Positions 28,979 through 39,247 of a DNA stretch of 64,000 bases are shown here, in pieces. Location of the stretch: the NCBI GenBank assembly GCA_025355385.1, contig JANXZS010000107.1, positions 1-64,000 of the forward strand. The letters run 5' to 3'. This stretch comes from Acidobacteriaceae bacterium. GTDB lineage: Bacteria; Acidobacteriota; Terriglobia; Terriglobales; Acidobacteriaceae. The position numbers and the translations under genes are program-made. How positions within the stretch are numbered: position 1 is the stretch's first letter; the number at the start of each line of letters is the position of its first letter. The notes below the pieces were generated by a model. That model saw only the letters and a program-made list of their open reading frames with translations, had not been told where the DNA came from and did not search any database.

Positions 28979-30406
28979 CTACAATACCTGGGAGTTGGTA
29001 TCGGGGTCGGGGTGGAAGGCTACTTCGCGCATGGCATGGCTGATCTCGCGATTTTTCATGAAATTTTCCCATAGGAAGCCGGTTCGCAGATTTTCCGCCA
29101 TTAGAAGGCTGATTCCCTGGTTGATTCCTAGAACGTCCTCAGCCAGCCAGCCACTCTTGGGGTGCAGAGCATCCACAAATCCGTAACGCGTCCACGTCTT
29201 GCCCCCCATCATCCCGCGCAGGTTCAACAGCACGTGCGAGGTCTCTGCGGGCAGAAAAGGGAGGGAACCGGCCGTAGCGCTGGGGACTACCGTACCATCC
29301 AGCTCGCCCAACGCAGGGGGGCCTCCCCACACCCGGTAGCCCTGCCGCGAATCCGAGGCCGTGATGCCCCATAAATCCTGGTCCAGCCAAGGAAATTTCT
29401 GCCCCAGCCCCATGCAGAAAAGCTGGTGCGCCCGGGTGGCGGCAATGGAGTTGCTGAAGTAGTTGGCGTGACGATCCCGCTGATCGCGGTAGTCGCACCA
29501 TGCATGGGCATATTGGTGAATGAAGAGTGGGGCCACTCCGCTGATGTACTCAATTCCCCCGAAATTGATGAGTGGGCGCTGCAGGTCATCCCACCGGGCG
29601 GGGGGAATGGGGTGCGTCGGCGAGCCAATCGCCATCAGGTACATCGTCATCAGCTCGGCGTAGATGTCCCATCGATACTGCAGAAATCCCTGGTCCGGCA
29701 GCCAGCCCATGGAGAGAGCCGTGCCCCCGTTCAGCATCCACTCCCAATCAATCCGGCGGTAGAACGTGGTCGCAAGAGCCGCAATGCGCGCGTTGCCCGC
29801 AAAATACTGTCTGCAGAGCAGCACGCCGCTCAAGAGCAGGGAGGTGTCGATCGACGACAACTCCGACCCGAAGAGCCGCTGGCCGCTCTCCAGATCGATA
29901 AAGTGATAGAGAAACCCATGCTCGTGAGGACAGGTTTCCAGCAAAAATGCGAGCGTTTTTTCCACGCGCTCCTCACATTGCGAGGGCACCAGATAGTGTC
30001 GCTTGGCCGCGATGCAGAGCGCGCTAAGGCCAAAGCCGGTGGCCGCAGCACTGCAAACACGGCTCAGAGATCGGCCAGCGGCTGGCGCCCGGTCTCTTAC
30101 TAATCCGGTTTTGGGGCTCGCCTCGTTGTAGAAGTAATCGCAGGCGCGCGCCTCCATGTCGTCCAGCAGGGCCTCTGCCTGCTTGGAGACCTGGGTGAGC
30201 GGCCGATTGATAAAGACGCCGGGCGGATGCTCGTATTTCGTCGCCGCCTGGCTCTCCGTCTTCGGCTCCTGCCCGGGAGTGGTGGGCGGGGCCTGCTGCT
30301 GGTTCTGGAAACCGTCGGCCAAACTCAGCGCCGGACTGCCGAGGGCAAGCATACCGGTAGCGCCGGCCCGCCTGAGGAGCTGTCTTCGCGTCATTTCAGA
30401 CGTCAT
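28979..30406 (-). CDS. Tat-exported glucoamylase-like protein (GH144-type)
   Basis: The 475-residue product has a twin-arginine signal (TRRQLLRRAGATGMLALGSPA). The body matches the 'glucoamylase' Pfam type now grouped with GH144 endo-beta-1,2-glucanases, by my recognition. Supporting stretches are ACDYFYNEASPKTGLVRDRA, SAAATGFGLSALCIAAKRHY, WGITASDSRQGYRVWGGPP and LGINQGISLLMAENLRTGF, an (alpha/alpha)6-barrel style. It would act outside the cytoplasm on glucans. I used the ATG at 30406; the ATG at 30394 directly before TRRQLL is equally possible. It lies downstream of nothing obvious and is not clearly part of the tkt operon. Confidence 0.85.
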   Translation of the reverse strand: MTSEMTRRQLLRRAGATGMLALGSPALSLADGFQNQQQAPPTTPGQEPKTESQAATKYEHPPGVFINRPLTQVSKQAEALLDDMEARACDYFYNEASPKTGLVRDRAPAAGRSLSRVCSAAATGFGLSALCIAAKRHYLVPSQCEERVEKTLAFLLETCPHEHGFLYHFIDLESGQRLFGSELSSIDTSLLLSGVLLCRQYFAGNARIAALATTFYRRIDWEWMLNGGTALSMGWLPDQGFLQYRWDIYAELMTMYLMAIGSPTHPIPPARWDDLQRPLINFGGIEYISGVAPLFIHQYAHAWCDYRDQRDRHANYFSNSIAATRAHQLFCMGLGQKFPWLDQDLWGITASDSRQGYRVWGGPPALGELDGTVVPSATAGSLPFLPAETSHVLLNLRGMMGGKTWTRYGFVDALHPKSGWLAEDVLGINQGISLLMAENLRTGFLWENFMKNREISHAMREVAFHPDPDTNSQVL

Positions 30407-30693
30407 GCGGGAAGGAGCCAAGGCCAGCAACTCTCACAAGCGCAATTTGAACGGACGCACCCGGGAATCGCGTCATACTCCACAGTGTAAGGGAAAACCA
30501 CATCAGCTTGTCTCTAACCCAAGGGGAGCATCCCCTAAGACTTTCATTGCAGGCACGAAGAAAGCTGCACCCGTCGACGAGCTTTTGCATCCATACCATC
30601 GTAAGAGGAGTATGAAAGGGCATTGCCCTTGGCCACCTCTGCGCAATCTACCCAGAACAACCGGCAAACGGAAACGCTGCCAGGAGGATTAAT

Positions 30694-31320
30694 TTGGCTT
30701 ACGAACTCGCACCTCTCCCCTACGACTACGCTGCGCTTGAGCCCCACATCGACGAAGCAACCATGAAATTGCACCACGACAAGCATCATCAGACTTACAT
30801 TACCAACCTGAACGCAGCCATCGAAAAACATCCCGATCTGGCAAGTCACACGCCCGAAGATCTGTTGAAAAATCTCTCTACCATTCCCGAGGATATCCGC
30901 GCAGTCGTGCGCAACAATGGTGGCGGGCACGTGAACCACACCATGTTCTGGTCACTGATGAAGGCCAACGGTGGTGGCCAGCCGACGGGAAAGATTGCGG
31001 AGCAGATCAAAAAGGACTTCGCCAGCTTCGACGACTTCAAGAAGCAGTTCAACGAGACGACTGCCAAGCAATTCGGCTCGGGCTGGGGCTGGCTGGTACT
31101 GGAGGCCGGTAAGCTCAAGATCACTACCACGCCCAACCAGGACAATCCGCTATCGATCGGGCTCTTTCCTATCCTCGGCAATGACGTGTGGGAGCACGCT
31201 TACTATCTGAAATATCAAAACCGGCGTCCCGAATATTTGGCTGCGTGGTGGAATACGGTGAACTGGGGCGAGGTCAACAAGCGGTTTGAAAAGGCGGAGT
31301 CCCAAGTCGCGCCGTCCTAG
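30694..31320 (+). CDS. Superoxide dismutase, Mn/Fe family
   Basis: It dismutates superoxide to hydrogen peroxide and oxygen. The 208-residue product begins [19 protein letters not shown] and carries [16 protein letters not shown] (ligand His27), [12 protein letters not shown] (second His) and [21 protein letters not shown] (Asp and His ligands). The Gly-Gly-His-x-Asn-His string and PNQDNPL lean towards the manganese or cambialistic type; no signal peptide, so cytoplasmic. Translation starts at TTG, fixed by an AGGAGGA ribosome-binding sequence seven bases upstream and by family alignment. A strong terminator follows. Confidence 0.96.
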   Translation: MAYELAPLPYDYAALEPHIDEATMKLHHDKHHQTYITNLNAAIEKHPDLASHTPEDLLKNLSTIPEDIRAVVRNNGGGHVNHTMFWSLMKANGGGQPTGKIAEQIKKDFASFDDFKKQFNETTAKQFGSGWGWLVLEAGKLKITTTPNQDNPLSIGLFPILGNDVWEHAYYLKYQNRRPEYLAAWWNTVNWGEVNKRFEKAESQVAPS

Positions 31321-31345
31321 GTCGCGCCATTTCGAACATCGTAAG

Positions 31346-31390
31346 GGCGAATAGCTCGTGAGTTATCAGCCGGGCTATTCGTCTTTTTTT
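31346..31390 (+). terminator. Intrinsic terminator of the superoxide dismutase gene
   Basis: An 8-bp perfect stem, CGAATAGC with GCTATTCG, encloses an 18-base loop and is followed by TCTTTTTTT. It stands 27 bp after the superoxide dismutase stop and before the convergent CCA enzyme gene. Confidence 0.8.
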
Positions 31391-31428
31391 GAGAGGGAAC
31401 CCCCGCCATTAGTGGTCCGGGCAAGCTT

Positions 31429-32832
31429 TTACCCTGTCAGCGGAAATCTCTCGCGGACTAACGTCAACCCCTCCTCGCGTGTGTGTATGTGACCTTCGAG
31501 TTGTGCATCTTCCGTCGTGCGCAGCATTTCCTTGAAGGTCTTTCCGGGCCTATAACCCGCCGCCATCAAATCGCGCCCGGTAACCAGCAGCACAGGCCGC
31601 ACCGTGTCTGGGGGCATGGACTCATAACGTTCCTGGGCAAAATCGTAGAGTTCCAGACCACCATGGCTGGACAGACAATCCAGGCGATGGAGCGCGAGAT
31701 GCTCATCGAAACGCGGCAGTCGAAAAAAGCGCTTCAGCGTGGAGTCCTTCATTTTCTCTACATCGCCAAACCGCATGTGATTCTCTACCAGCGACACAAT
31801 CTGCGCGGTATCTTCATTTGAGAAACGCAGCCGCCCACAGATTTCTTCCGTAATCTTCACTCCGACCTCGACATGGCCATCGAAGCGGATCCGCTCTGGT
31901 GCACGCCGGAAGGTCGCGGGTTTGCCAACATCGTGCAACAGCGCCCCCCACGCCAGGGCAGGCGTACAGCCGGCGTCCAGCTTTTCAAGCAGCAGCAGCG
32001 TATGAATCCACACATCGCCTTCAGGATGGTATTGCGGTGGCTGCTCCACACCCTGCATGCGCTCGATCTCCGGCAGAACCCAATGCAGCAGCCCGGTCGC
32101 GTTCAGCAAATCGAAGGCGCGCCTGGCCCTGCCCTCGGTCAGCATGCGCGTCAGTTCGTCGCGGATTCTCTCCTTGCTCACCAGCACAATTTCTGAGGCT
32201 TGCGCTCGGATAGCCCCAGCAGTGGCCGGTTCAATGTCGAAGCCGAAGCGTGCGGCGAAGCGCACTGCCCGCAGCATGCGCAGCTTGTCCTCGGTAAAAC
32301 GTGTGTGCGGATCGCCGATGGCACGCACCAGTCCGCCAGCGAGATCGCTTCTGCCGCCAACAAAGTCGAGGACGGCGCCCGCCATGTCGCCCGGCTTTGC
32401 AAGCTGGAGCGGATGGGCCAGCAGGAGCGGATCCATCAGCATGCCGTTGATGGTGAAGTCCCGCCGCTGTACATCCTCCTCAGCGCTGCCGGAAAAGCTG
32501 ACTTCGTCCGGCCGCCGCCCGTCGGAGTAGGCTCCATCACTGCGAAATGTAGCCACCTCGGTTACGTTTTCGCGCCCACCCTCGCCCGATGCAACCAGTA
32601 CGACGCCGAAATGTGCCCCCACGGCGAAGGTCCGGGGAAACAGGTTCAGCACAACCTCGGGTTGCGCATCCGTGGCCACGTCAAAGTCCGCAGGCTCATG
32701 GCCCAGCAGCAGATCGCGGACACATCCTCCAGCGTAGTAGGCGTGAAAGCCTGCGGAGCGCAGCTTCGCGACGACCGCGAATGCCGCCTGCTCTGCGCCT
32801 TTTCCCGCTCCGTTTCCTGCCATTGCGACCAC
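31429..32832 (-). CDS. cca: CCA tRNA nucleotidyltransferase / poly(A) polymerase family with HD domain
   Basis: It adds the 3' CCA to tRNAs. The 467-residue product has the class II nucleotidyltransferase head ([26 protein letters not shown]; catalytic Asp pair about residues 55-57) and [10 protein letters not shown]. The tRNA-binding neck and body follow ([28 protein letters not shown]). A C-terminal HD phosphohydrolase-like domain shows [12 protein letters not shown]. It could formally be a poly(A) polymerase, as the families overlap. It starts 17 bp from the divergent tsaD start. Confidence 0.93.
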   Translation of the reverse strand: MVAMAGNGAGKGAEQAAFAVVAKLRSAGFHAYYAGGCVRDLLLGHEPADFDVATDAQPEVVLNLFPRTFAVGAHFGVVLVASGEGGRENVTEVATFRSDGAYSDGRRPDEVSFSGSAEEDVQRRDFTINGMLMDPLLLAHPLQLAKPGDMAGAVLDFVGGRSDLAGGLVRAIGDPHTRFTEDKLRMLRAVRFAARFGFDIEPATAGAIRAQASEIVLVSKERIRDELTRMLTEGRARRAFDLLNATGLLHWVLPEIERMQGVEQPPQYHPEGDVWIHTLLLLEKLDAGCTPALAWGALLHDVGKPATFRRAPERIRFDGHVEVGVKITEEICGRLRFSNEDTAQIVSLVENHMRFGDVEKMKDSTLKRFFRLPRFDEHLALHRLDCLSSHGGLELYDFAQERYESMPPDTVRPVLLVTGRDLMAAGYRPGKTFKEMLRTTEDAQLEGHIHTREEGLTLVRERFPLTG

Positions 32833-32849
32833 TCCACTACTATAGAGGT

Positions 32850-34076
32850 GTGACGCATGTTAGACCCGCTGGGCCAGCTTTGACCGATGAAACATCGACC
32901 GGCAGCGGCCTCATCCTCGCAATTGAAAGTTCCTGCGACGAAACCGCGGCCGCAGTGGTTGAACGTGGTTCGCACACACTATCCAGCGTGGTGGCATCGC
33001 AGATTGCCATCCATTCCCGCTACGGCGGAGTGGTTCCGGAACTGGCCTCGCGCGAGCATCTGCGCAACATCGTGCCAGTGGTCCGCGCGGCGCTCGACAG
33101 AGCTGGATGCACGCTGAGCAATCTGGATGCTATAGCAGTTACCTCCGGCCCGGGGCTGGCTGGAGCTTTGCTGGTCGGCATCAGCTATGCCAAGGCACTG
33201 GCCTACGCCACCGGCAAGCCTCTCCTTGCCGTCAACCACATCGAAGGGCACATCCACGCCGTCTTGTTGGAGCAGCGTCAACTATCCGCGACCGCTGCAG
33301 CGGATTCCATAAGTCAGCCCATGCCGCTACCGGCGCTGGCGCTGGTTGTTTCTGGCGGCCACACCCACCTCTACCTGACCCGGCAGCAGGGCTCACCCCG
33401 CGACGGAGGCTGGACTTATCAGAATGTTGGCCGCACCGTGGATGACGCAGCCGGTGAGGCATTTGATAAAGTTGCCAAACTGCTGGGACTGGGCTATCCC
33501 GGCGGCCCGTGGATCGATGGACTCGCTCCCCATGGAAATTCCAAGGCAGTTGCGTTCGCTTTCGCCCAGGTCAAGGCCAAACTGCACCGTCCCGGCCAAC
33601 GCGCCGCCATGCCCCGCTTTCTATTCTCTTTCAGTGGCATCAAAACAGCCGTCCTGCGCTACGTTGAGGTTCATGATTTGCAGTCGTCTATCCGTGCGCG
33701 GCATGGTGCTCTCGCCGAAATCACCAGCCCCCTTCTCAGCGATGTTCTTCCCCTCTGCGATGCCCAGACGCTGGATTTGATCGCCTCATTCCAACGGGCG
33801 GTTGTGGGGGATCTGAAGCGCAAGACCTTCCTCGCGGCCGAGGTCCTCGGCGCGCACTCTATCCTGGTCTCGGGCGGAGTGGCCGCCAATCAGGAATTGC
33901 GTACCCGGTTCACGGCTGAAGCGGCCAAACGAGGCATGCCGGTTGCTTTTCCCTCCTTGGCACTCTCTACCGACAACGCGGCCATGATCGCGGCTGCTGC
34001 CTGGCCCAAGCTGCTGGCGGGCGATTTCGCTCCAGCCAATCTATCTGCCGACCCATCTCTCGCCTTGGGCCGGTAA
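32850..34076 (+). CDS. tsaD: tRNA N6-adenosine threonylcarbamoyltransferase
   Basis: It transfers the threonylcarbamoyl group to A37 of ANN-decoding tRNAs, with TsaB and TsaE. The product shows [17 protein letters not shown], the metal-binding [21 protein letters not shown] and the ASKHA-fold motifs [18 protein letters not shown] and [11 protein letters not shown]. From GTG 32850 it has 408 residues, longer than the usual 340-360. The excess is an N-terminal extension of about 20 residues and internal loops. TTG 32880 is an alternative start. The frame stays open upstream but there overlaps the divergent cca. cysS follows 170 bp later. Confidence 0.93.
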   Translation: MTHVRPAGPALTDETSTGSGLILAIESSCDETAAAVVERGSHTLSSVVASQIAIHSRYGGVVPELASREHLRNIVPVVRAALDRAGCTLSNLDAIAVTSGPGLAGALLVGISYAKALAYATGKPLLAVNHIEGHIHAVLLEQRQLSATAAADSISQPMPLPALALVVSGGHTHLYLTRQQGSPRDGGWTYQNVGRTVDDAAGEAFDKVAKLLGLGYPGGPWIDGLAPHGNSKAVAFAFAQVKAKLHRPGQRAAMPRFLFSFSGIKTAVLRYVEVHDLQSSIRARHGALAEITSPLLSDVLPLCDAQTLDLIASFQRAVVGDLKRKTFLAAEVLGAHSILVSGGVAANQELRTRFTAEAAKRGMPVAFPSLALSTDNAAMIAAAAWPKLLAGDFAPANLSADPSLALGR

Positions 34077-34246
34077 GCAGCGAGCCTCTCCCGGCGCAAA
34101 CAAGGTTCTTCTCCTTCGTCCTTCGGAATCGGGCCGCGGTGTCGCGGCAGGCCTCCCCGGTCAGTCCTTGCTGGCTGATAGAATCGCGTTTGGCCTAAAT
34201 CCATTTGAGCGCCTCCGTAGCTGCTCCTTAAAGAACGCTGCCTGCA

Positions 34247-35725
34247 ATGACGATTCGCCTCTTCAACACGCTTACAAACAATATCGAAGAACTTTGCCCC
34301 GGCGACGGCAAGACACTCCGCATGTACGCCTGTGGCCCTACTGTTTACGACTACGGGCACATCGGGAACTTTCGCACGTTTGTCCAGGTAGATGTCCTGC
34401 GCCGCTTTCTCAGGCTGCAGGGGGTCGAGGTGCGTCACGTCATGAACATCACCGACGTGGACGATAAAATTATCCGCAACGCCGCCGCCGCAGACGTGTC
34501 GATCGCCGAATACACGCCCCGCTTTGAAGATGCCTTTTTTGAAGACCTCGATGCACTCGCCGTGGAGCGGCCCGAGGTGATCTCGCGTGCCACTGAGTGC
34601 ATCCCGGAGATGGTCGCTCTCATCCAGCGGCTGGCATCCCAGAACCTGGCTTATAAGACCAAAGACGGATCGTGGTACTTCCGCATTGCTGGCGATCCTG
34701 AGTACGGCAAGCTGTCAAAAAAGGATTTCACCGGCATCAACGACGGTGCGCGCATCGATCTGGACGAGTACGACAAGGATTCCGCCCGCGACTTTGCTCT
34801 CTGGAAAGCGCCCAAGCCAGGCGAATATCACTGGAACACCGAGCTTGGCCCCGGTAGGCCGGGTTGGCACATAGAGTGCTCCGCCATGGCGATGAAGTAT
34901 CTCGGTGAGAGCTTTGATCTGCATGCGGGGGGCGAAGACCTGATGTTTCCCCACCACGAAAATGAAATCGCGCAGTCGGAGAGCGCCACCCACAAACCTT
35001 TTGCCCGCCACTGGATGCATGTCCGCTTCTTGCTGGTGGAGGGCAAAAAAATGTCCAAGTCCGAAGGTAATTTCTATACCCTGCGGGACCTGTTGCTCAA
35101 GGGCCACAAGGCGGCGGCCATCCGCTTGCTCCTCCTCTCAAATCCCTACCGGCATCAGCTCAACTTCACGTTTGATGGCCTGCTTGATGCGACCAGTTCC
35201 GTCGAGCGGCTTCGCACATTTCACCAACGTATCCTGGGAGGTAAATTCCCCGAGGGAGCAAACCCCGACCTGGCCGCGGTGACTGACAAGGCCCGCGAGG
35301 ACTTCACTGCGGCATTGGCGAACGACCTGAACACAGCGGAGGCGCTTGCTGCCATCTTCGATCTGGTGCGGGTTGGCAATGTTGTATCGGATTCCGGCTC
35401 CCTTTTGGCCGGCAACGCCGCGCAGATTATCGAGGTACTGGATCGTTTCGACGCTGTCTTTGCGGTGTTGCAGGATCGCGATGCTGATCTCACACGCGCG
35501 GCACTGGCGTGGGCAGAGCGCGAGGGCCGGCTGGATCAGGTAGCCGCCTCCGTCCTGGTGCAGGCATCGCTCAGTGACGCCCAGATTGATGCGTTGATAG
35601 CGGAGCGCAACGAGGCTCGGCGCTCCCGCAATTTCGCCCGTAGCGACGGAATTCGTATGGAATTAAGCGAAAAGGGAATTTTGCTCGAAGACTCCAAGGA
35701 CGGCGTTCGCTGGAAGAGAAAGTAG
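34247..35725 (+). CDS. cysS: Cysteinyl-tRNA synthetase
   Basis: It charges tRNA-Cys. The 492-residue product has the zinc Cys and HIGH motif in [17 protein letters not shown] (about residues 27-43). [14 protein letters not shown] follows, then the zinc-site stretch [32 protein letters not shown] and the KMSKSEGN loop (about 267-274). A C-terminal DALR-type anticodon region completes the normal length. The ATG at 34247 gives the family N-terminus. Confidence 0.98.
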   Translation: MTIRLFNTLTNNIEELCPGDGKTLRMYACGPTVYDYGHIGNFRTFVQVDVLRRFLRLQGVEVRHVMNITDVDDKIIRNAAAADVSIAEYTPRFEDAFFEDLDALAVERPEVISRATECIPEMVALIQRLASQNLAYKTKDGSWYFRIAGDPEYGKLSKKDFTGINDGARIDLDEYDKDSARDFALWKAPKPGEYHWNTELGPGRPGWHIECSAMAMKYLGESFDLHAGGEDLMFPHHENEIAQSESATHKPFARHWMHVRFLLVEGKKMSKSEGNFYTLRDLLLKGHKAAAIRLLLLSNPYRHQLNFTFDGLLDATSSVERLRTFHQRILGGKFPEGANPDLAAVTDKAREDFTAALANDLNTAEALAAIFDLVRVGNVVSDSGSLLAGNAAQIIEVLDRFDAVFAVLQDRDADLTRAALAWAEREGRLDQVAASVLVQASLSDAQIDALIAERNEARRSRNFARSDGIRMELSEKGILLEDSKDGVRWKRK

Positions 35726-35836
35726 CATCCTGGCCGGAGAGTTAGGGCGCTAGCGAACCAGATGTCAGCACCGGCGCATTCGGTCCCTGCAATTAGGGGA
35801 CGCGCCTATACACTTTTCGAAATGGAGGCTGTCAAT

Positions 35837-36382
35837 ATGGAAGCGAACGAAGCAATGGAGCTGAAGGAACATGGGGAGGAGGCCGGACATGACCCGTCGC
35901 TACGCCCCTCCACTTTCACCATGAGCATTCTCGCAATTCTTGTCGCGCTCACTTCCGTCCTTGGTCATCGCACCCACACTGAGGCGGTTCTAGTACAAAC
36001 CCGGTCTAGCGACGAATGGAACCTCTACCAGGCGAAAAAGATTCGCCAAACAGATACCGCGCTCGCCGCAGACCTGCTGTCCACCCTCGCCCTGCGCGAC
36101 GAGGCAGCCGCGAAAAAGTTGCAAGAGAGTTACAGAACCCACCAGGAAAAGTGGACCGAAGACCTCGCGGAAGAGCAAAAGAAAGCAACCGAACTTGAGG
36201 CAGAGGTTGCCCTGATCGAAAGGCGTGCCACCCGCTACGATCTAGGCGAAGCGCTGCTGGAGATCGCGTTGGTAATCACCTCGATTACTCTGCTCACACG
36301 CAGGCAAACATTCATGTATTTCGGCTGGACCTTCGGAGCGGTGGGAATCATTTGCGCGGCTTCGGTCCTGCTCCTCCACTAA
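35837..36382 (+). CDS. DUF4337-type membrane protein
   Basis: A 181-residue product from ATG 35837, chosen because GGAGG lies eight bases upstream; ATGs at 35822 and 35762 are in frame. An acidic N-terminus is followed by a first membrane segment (FTMSILAILVALTSVLGH). A long predicted coiled-coil or helical region comes next (DEWNLYQAKKIRQTD ... EEQKKATELEAEVALIERR), then two C-terminal membrane segments (LEIALVITSITLLT, GAVGIICAASVLLLH). This matches the DUF4337 family, whose function is not known. No operon partner is evident. Confidence 0.75.
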   Translation: MEANEAMELKEHGEEAGHDPSLRPSTFTMSILAILVALTSVLGHRTHTEAVLVQTRSSDEWNLYQAKKIRQTDTALAADLLSTLALRDEAAAKKLQESYRTHQEKWTEDLAEEQKKATELEAEVALIERRATRYDLGEALLEIALVITSITLLTRRQTFMYFGWTFGAVGIICAASVLLLH

Positions 36383-36516
36383 TAGCTATCGTGAACAGAC
36401 CAGTTGCACGTCTCGCTTTGGGGCGGGGACAATGCAGCCCAGTTGCGGCTTCCCATTACGAAAACCCGAATCTCGCTTTCGCTTATCCATGCAATCCTGC
36501 GTGATAGCCTCGATAA

Positions 36517-38136
36517 ATGGGCAGCAGGCTGGAGACGGACTTCCTGATCGTTGGCGCGGGAATTGCAGGCTTGCGCGCCGCCATTGAACTGGCCGGAGCG
36601 GGCCGCGTACTGGTAGTCACCAAGGAGCAGTTGGGCGAGTCGAATACCAACTATGCACAAGGGGGAATCGCCGTCGCCTTAGGTGGAGAAGAAGATGTTG
36701 AGCTCCACTTGGACGACACGACGCGGGCCGGTGATGGCCTGGTAAATAAAACAGCGGCAGCAATCCTCGTGGAGGAAGGTCCCCTGCGCGTCGAAGAATT
36801 GCTGGAGTGGGGAACTCGTTTCGACCGCGAACACGGCGAGCTCATGCTGACTCGCGAAGGAGCGCACAGCCGCTCACGAATTCTGCATGCCAATGGGGAT
36901 GCGACCGGCGCGGAAATTGGGCGGTCCCTTCTGCAGCATGCTCGCTCCATCCCCAATATCACTCTGGCGGAGTGGAGGACCTGTGAGGAACTGATCACTG
37001 ACGGAGACACCGTCATCGGTCTTGTCCTGGTCACCCGCGATGGCGAACGCCAGACGGTAAGCGCACGAGCAGTGCTACTGGCGAGCGGAGGCGCGGGGCA
37101 GGTCTACAGCGATACCACGAATCCTGCCGTGGCTACCGGCGATGGCATTGCCATGGCGTGGCGCGCAGGCTCCGAGATTGCCGACATGGAGTTCTATCAA
37201 TTTCACCCCACGGCTCTGAGTCTGCCCGGGGTGCCGCGCTTTCTGCTCAGTGAAGCGCTACGGGGCGAAGGCGCGTGGCTGCGCAATTCTAGGCAGGAGC
37301 GCTTCATGGAGCGCTATCATCTACTGCTCGAACTGGCTCCGCGGGATATTGTGGCGCGAGCCATCACCCGCGAGGGAATAGGCGCGAGTCCGGGCGACAC
37401 TTTGCCTGTATATCTCGACATGCGCCAGGTCACCGGGCTAAATCTGAATCAACGTTTTCCGGGGATCAGTTCGTTCCTTCGCGAGCATGGGCTGGAGCTT
37501 GGGCGCGACCTGATTCCGGTGCGTCCTGCCGCCCACTACCTGATGGGCGGGGTCAAGACAGATGTCCATGGGAGGACTTCGCTCAAACGTCTCTACGCGG
37601 CAGGCGAGGTGGCGTGTACCGGCGTCCACGGAGCCAACCGGCTGGCCAGCAATTCGTTGCTGGAAGGGCTGGTGTTTGGCGCTCGCGCTGCGGCGGAGAT
37701 GCGCGAAGAAACTTCTTTCTCCGCCAGGATGGAAGCTTTGCCGGAGCACACTTTGCCGGAGTACACGCCGGTGAGGCGGACTTCGACGACGTCACCACAA
37801 CCATCTCCTCATACTCCCCCCGTTGCAGATCTGGCCGCGTCGATCCAGCACACGATGTGGGTGAAGGCGGGGTTGCTGCGTGATCGTCAAGGCCTCGAGG
37901 GTGCGGCTGAGGATCTGCGCGACATCGCGGCTGCGATCCCAAGGACCAACACCCGCCCGGCGATCGAGCTTTGCAGCCTGCACGCTGTAGCTACCCTGAT
38001 TGTCCGCTCTGCCCTGGCGCGCGAAGAAAGCCGAGGAGCACATTATCGCAACGACTTTCCGCAGCGGGACGATGTGACGTTTCAAAAGCACTCGGTCGTC
38101 AGCGGCGACGGTCGGGTGCAGTTTGTAGAGGAGTAA
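36517..38136 (+). CDS. nadB: L-aspartate oxidase
   Basis: It oxidises aspartate to iminoaspartate with FAD, the first step of NAD synthesis; its product is taken up by NadA, encoded 3.8 kb downstream. The 539-residue flavoprotein begins with the dinucleotide-binding motif FLIVGAGIAGLRAAIELAG. It then shows NYAQGGIAVAL, FYQFHPTALSLPG, AAHYLMGGVKTDVHGRTSL and GANRLASNSLLEGLVFG, matching the succinate dehydrogenase-like fold. The C-terminal helical domain is complete. It ends 14 bp before the convergent TerC gene. Confidence 0.97.
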   Translation: MGSRLETDFLIVGAGIAGLRAAIELAGAGRVLVVTKEQLGESNTNYAQGGIAVALGGEEDVELHLDDTTRAGDGLVNKTAAAILVEEGPLRVEELLEWGTRFDREHGELMLTREGAHSRSRILHANGDATGAEIGRSLLQHARSIPNITLAEWRTCEELITDGDTVIGLVLVTRDGERQTVSARAVLLASGGAGQVYSDTTNPAVATGDGIAMAWRAGSEIADMEFYQFHPTALSLPGVPRFLLSEALRGEGAWLRNSRQERFMERYHLLLELAPRDIVARAITREGIGASPGDTLPVYLDMRQVTGLNLNQRFPGISSFLREHGLELGRDLIPVRPAAHYLMGGVKTDVHGRTSLKRLYAAGEVACTGVHGANRLASNSLLEGLVFGARAAAEMREETSFSARMEALPEHTLPEYTPVRRTSTTSPQPSPHTPPVADLAASIQHTMWVKAGLLRDRQGLEGAAEDLRDIAAAIPRTNTRPAIELCSLHAVATLIVRSALAREESRGAHYRNDFPQRDDVTFQKHSVVSGDGRVQFVEE

Positions 38137-38150
38137 GCCTTGACTCGCAA

Positions 38151-39062
38151 TCAGGAGGCCATGTGCGCTCGTTTTGCCGGGAGCATGACGGAAAGCACTA
38201 CGGCAACAGCAAGAATGGCGAGGATCACACCGAGCGAAACGGTCACGGGAATCACAATCCAATGCGTCGTCAGCATCTTGAGGGCGACGAAGGCCAAAAT
38301 AGCAGCAAGTCCGTAGTGCAGCAGCCGGAAGCGGTCCAGGTAGCCGGAGAGCGCAAAGAAGAGCGAGCGCAGACCGAGGATCGCAAAGATGTTCGAAGTG
38401 TAAGCGATGAAGGGTCTTCGCGTCACCGCAAGCACAGCCGGGATGGAATCGAGGGCGAAGATCAGATCGGTAACCTCGATCGCGAGAATAATCAACAGAA
38501 AGGTCCGCAAGCCCGGCCCGGCCCCCTTCGGACCCGAGCACGACTGGATCCAGCGGATCCACCGTGGGCGCGCATCTGCACTGGCGGGATCTGCGGCCTC
38601 CGGGGTGTGCCGCATCAAGCGGATCGCGGCAATCATCAGCAGCACTCCAAAGACATACTGGATCCACTCGAAACGCCGCAGCAGTGAAATACCCGCCGCG
38701 ATGAACAGCGCGCGCATGATGATCGCGCCCGCAACTCCCCACAGCAGGGCACGATGCTGCTCTACTGCCTTCAGTGAGAAAGTGCGAAAAAGCAACAGGA
38801 AGACGAACAGATTATCGACGCTGAGTGACGTCTCAATCAGATAGCCGGAGACAAACTCCAGCGCGGGCTGATGACCCTGCGTGCGCAGGATCCAAAACGA
38901 GAACACTCCGGCGAGAACGGCCAGAAACCCTGTCCATCCCCAGGCCACACGAGCCGGAAGCTGATGGCTCGTGCCCTGAAGCAGAAACAGGTCCGCGAGC
39001 AAAAGCACCAGCACCAGCACATGAAAGCCGATCCAGTAGGAGAGTGGCGCACCTTCTATCAT
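38151..39062 (-). CDS. TerC/Alx family integral membrane protein
   Basis: A 303-residue protein with about eight membrane segments. The TerC signature is clear in SGYLIETSLSVDNLFVFLL, including the conserved acidic residues, and in a second half-repeat EVTDLIFALDSIPAVLA. Family members have been linked to manganese export and metal homeostasis during secretion. The typical upstream manganese riboswitch (yybP-ykoY) was looked for and not seen. The gene is monocistronic, convergent with nadB. Confidence 0.92.
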   Translation of the reverse strand: MIEGAPLSYWIGFHVLVLVLLLADLFLLQGTSHQLPARVAWGWTGFLAVLAGVFSFWILRTQGHQPALEFVSGYLIETSLSVDNLFVFLLLFRTFSLKAVEQHRALLWGVAGAIIMRALFIAAGISLLRRFEWIQYVFGVLLMIAAIRLMRHTPEAADPASADARPRWIRWIQSCSGPKGAGPGLRTFLLIILAIEVTDLIFALDSIPAVLAVTRRPFIAYTSNIFAILGLRSLFFALSGYLDRFRLLHYGLAAILAFVALKMLTTHWIVIPVTVSLGVILAILAVAVVLSVMLPAKRAHMAS

Positions 39063-39247
39063 TGCGGGTTGCTATCTCCTTCCACTGGAGCGATTCCACT
39101 TCAGATATAAGTAAGTCGCAGGGCCGGACGCGGCTTTCCCGTCAAAAGTCCTCCCATCGCGACTGTTCTCAGTACGCAGCAAATTCGAATTGCTGTCGCA
39201 CCACAGGCCGGGCATGATTCAAAGATCCGCAATATCGAGATTGGGGC

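Noticed and set aside
34077-34246. T-box or other tRNA-sensing leader before cysS
   Set aside because: No conserved T-box sequence, no anti-terminator pair and no T-run in the 170-bp gap.
39063-39247. Manganese (yybP-ykoY) riboswitch before the TerC gene
   Set aside because: TerC genes often have one, but I could not find the conserved core in the leader on the minus strand.
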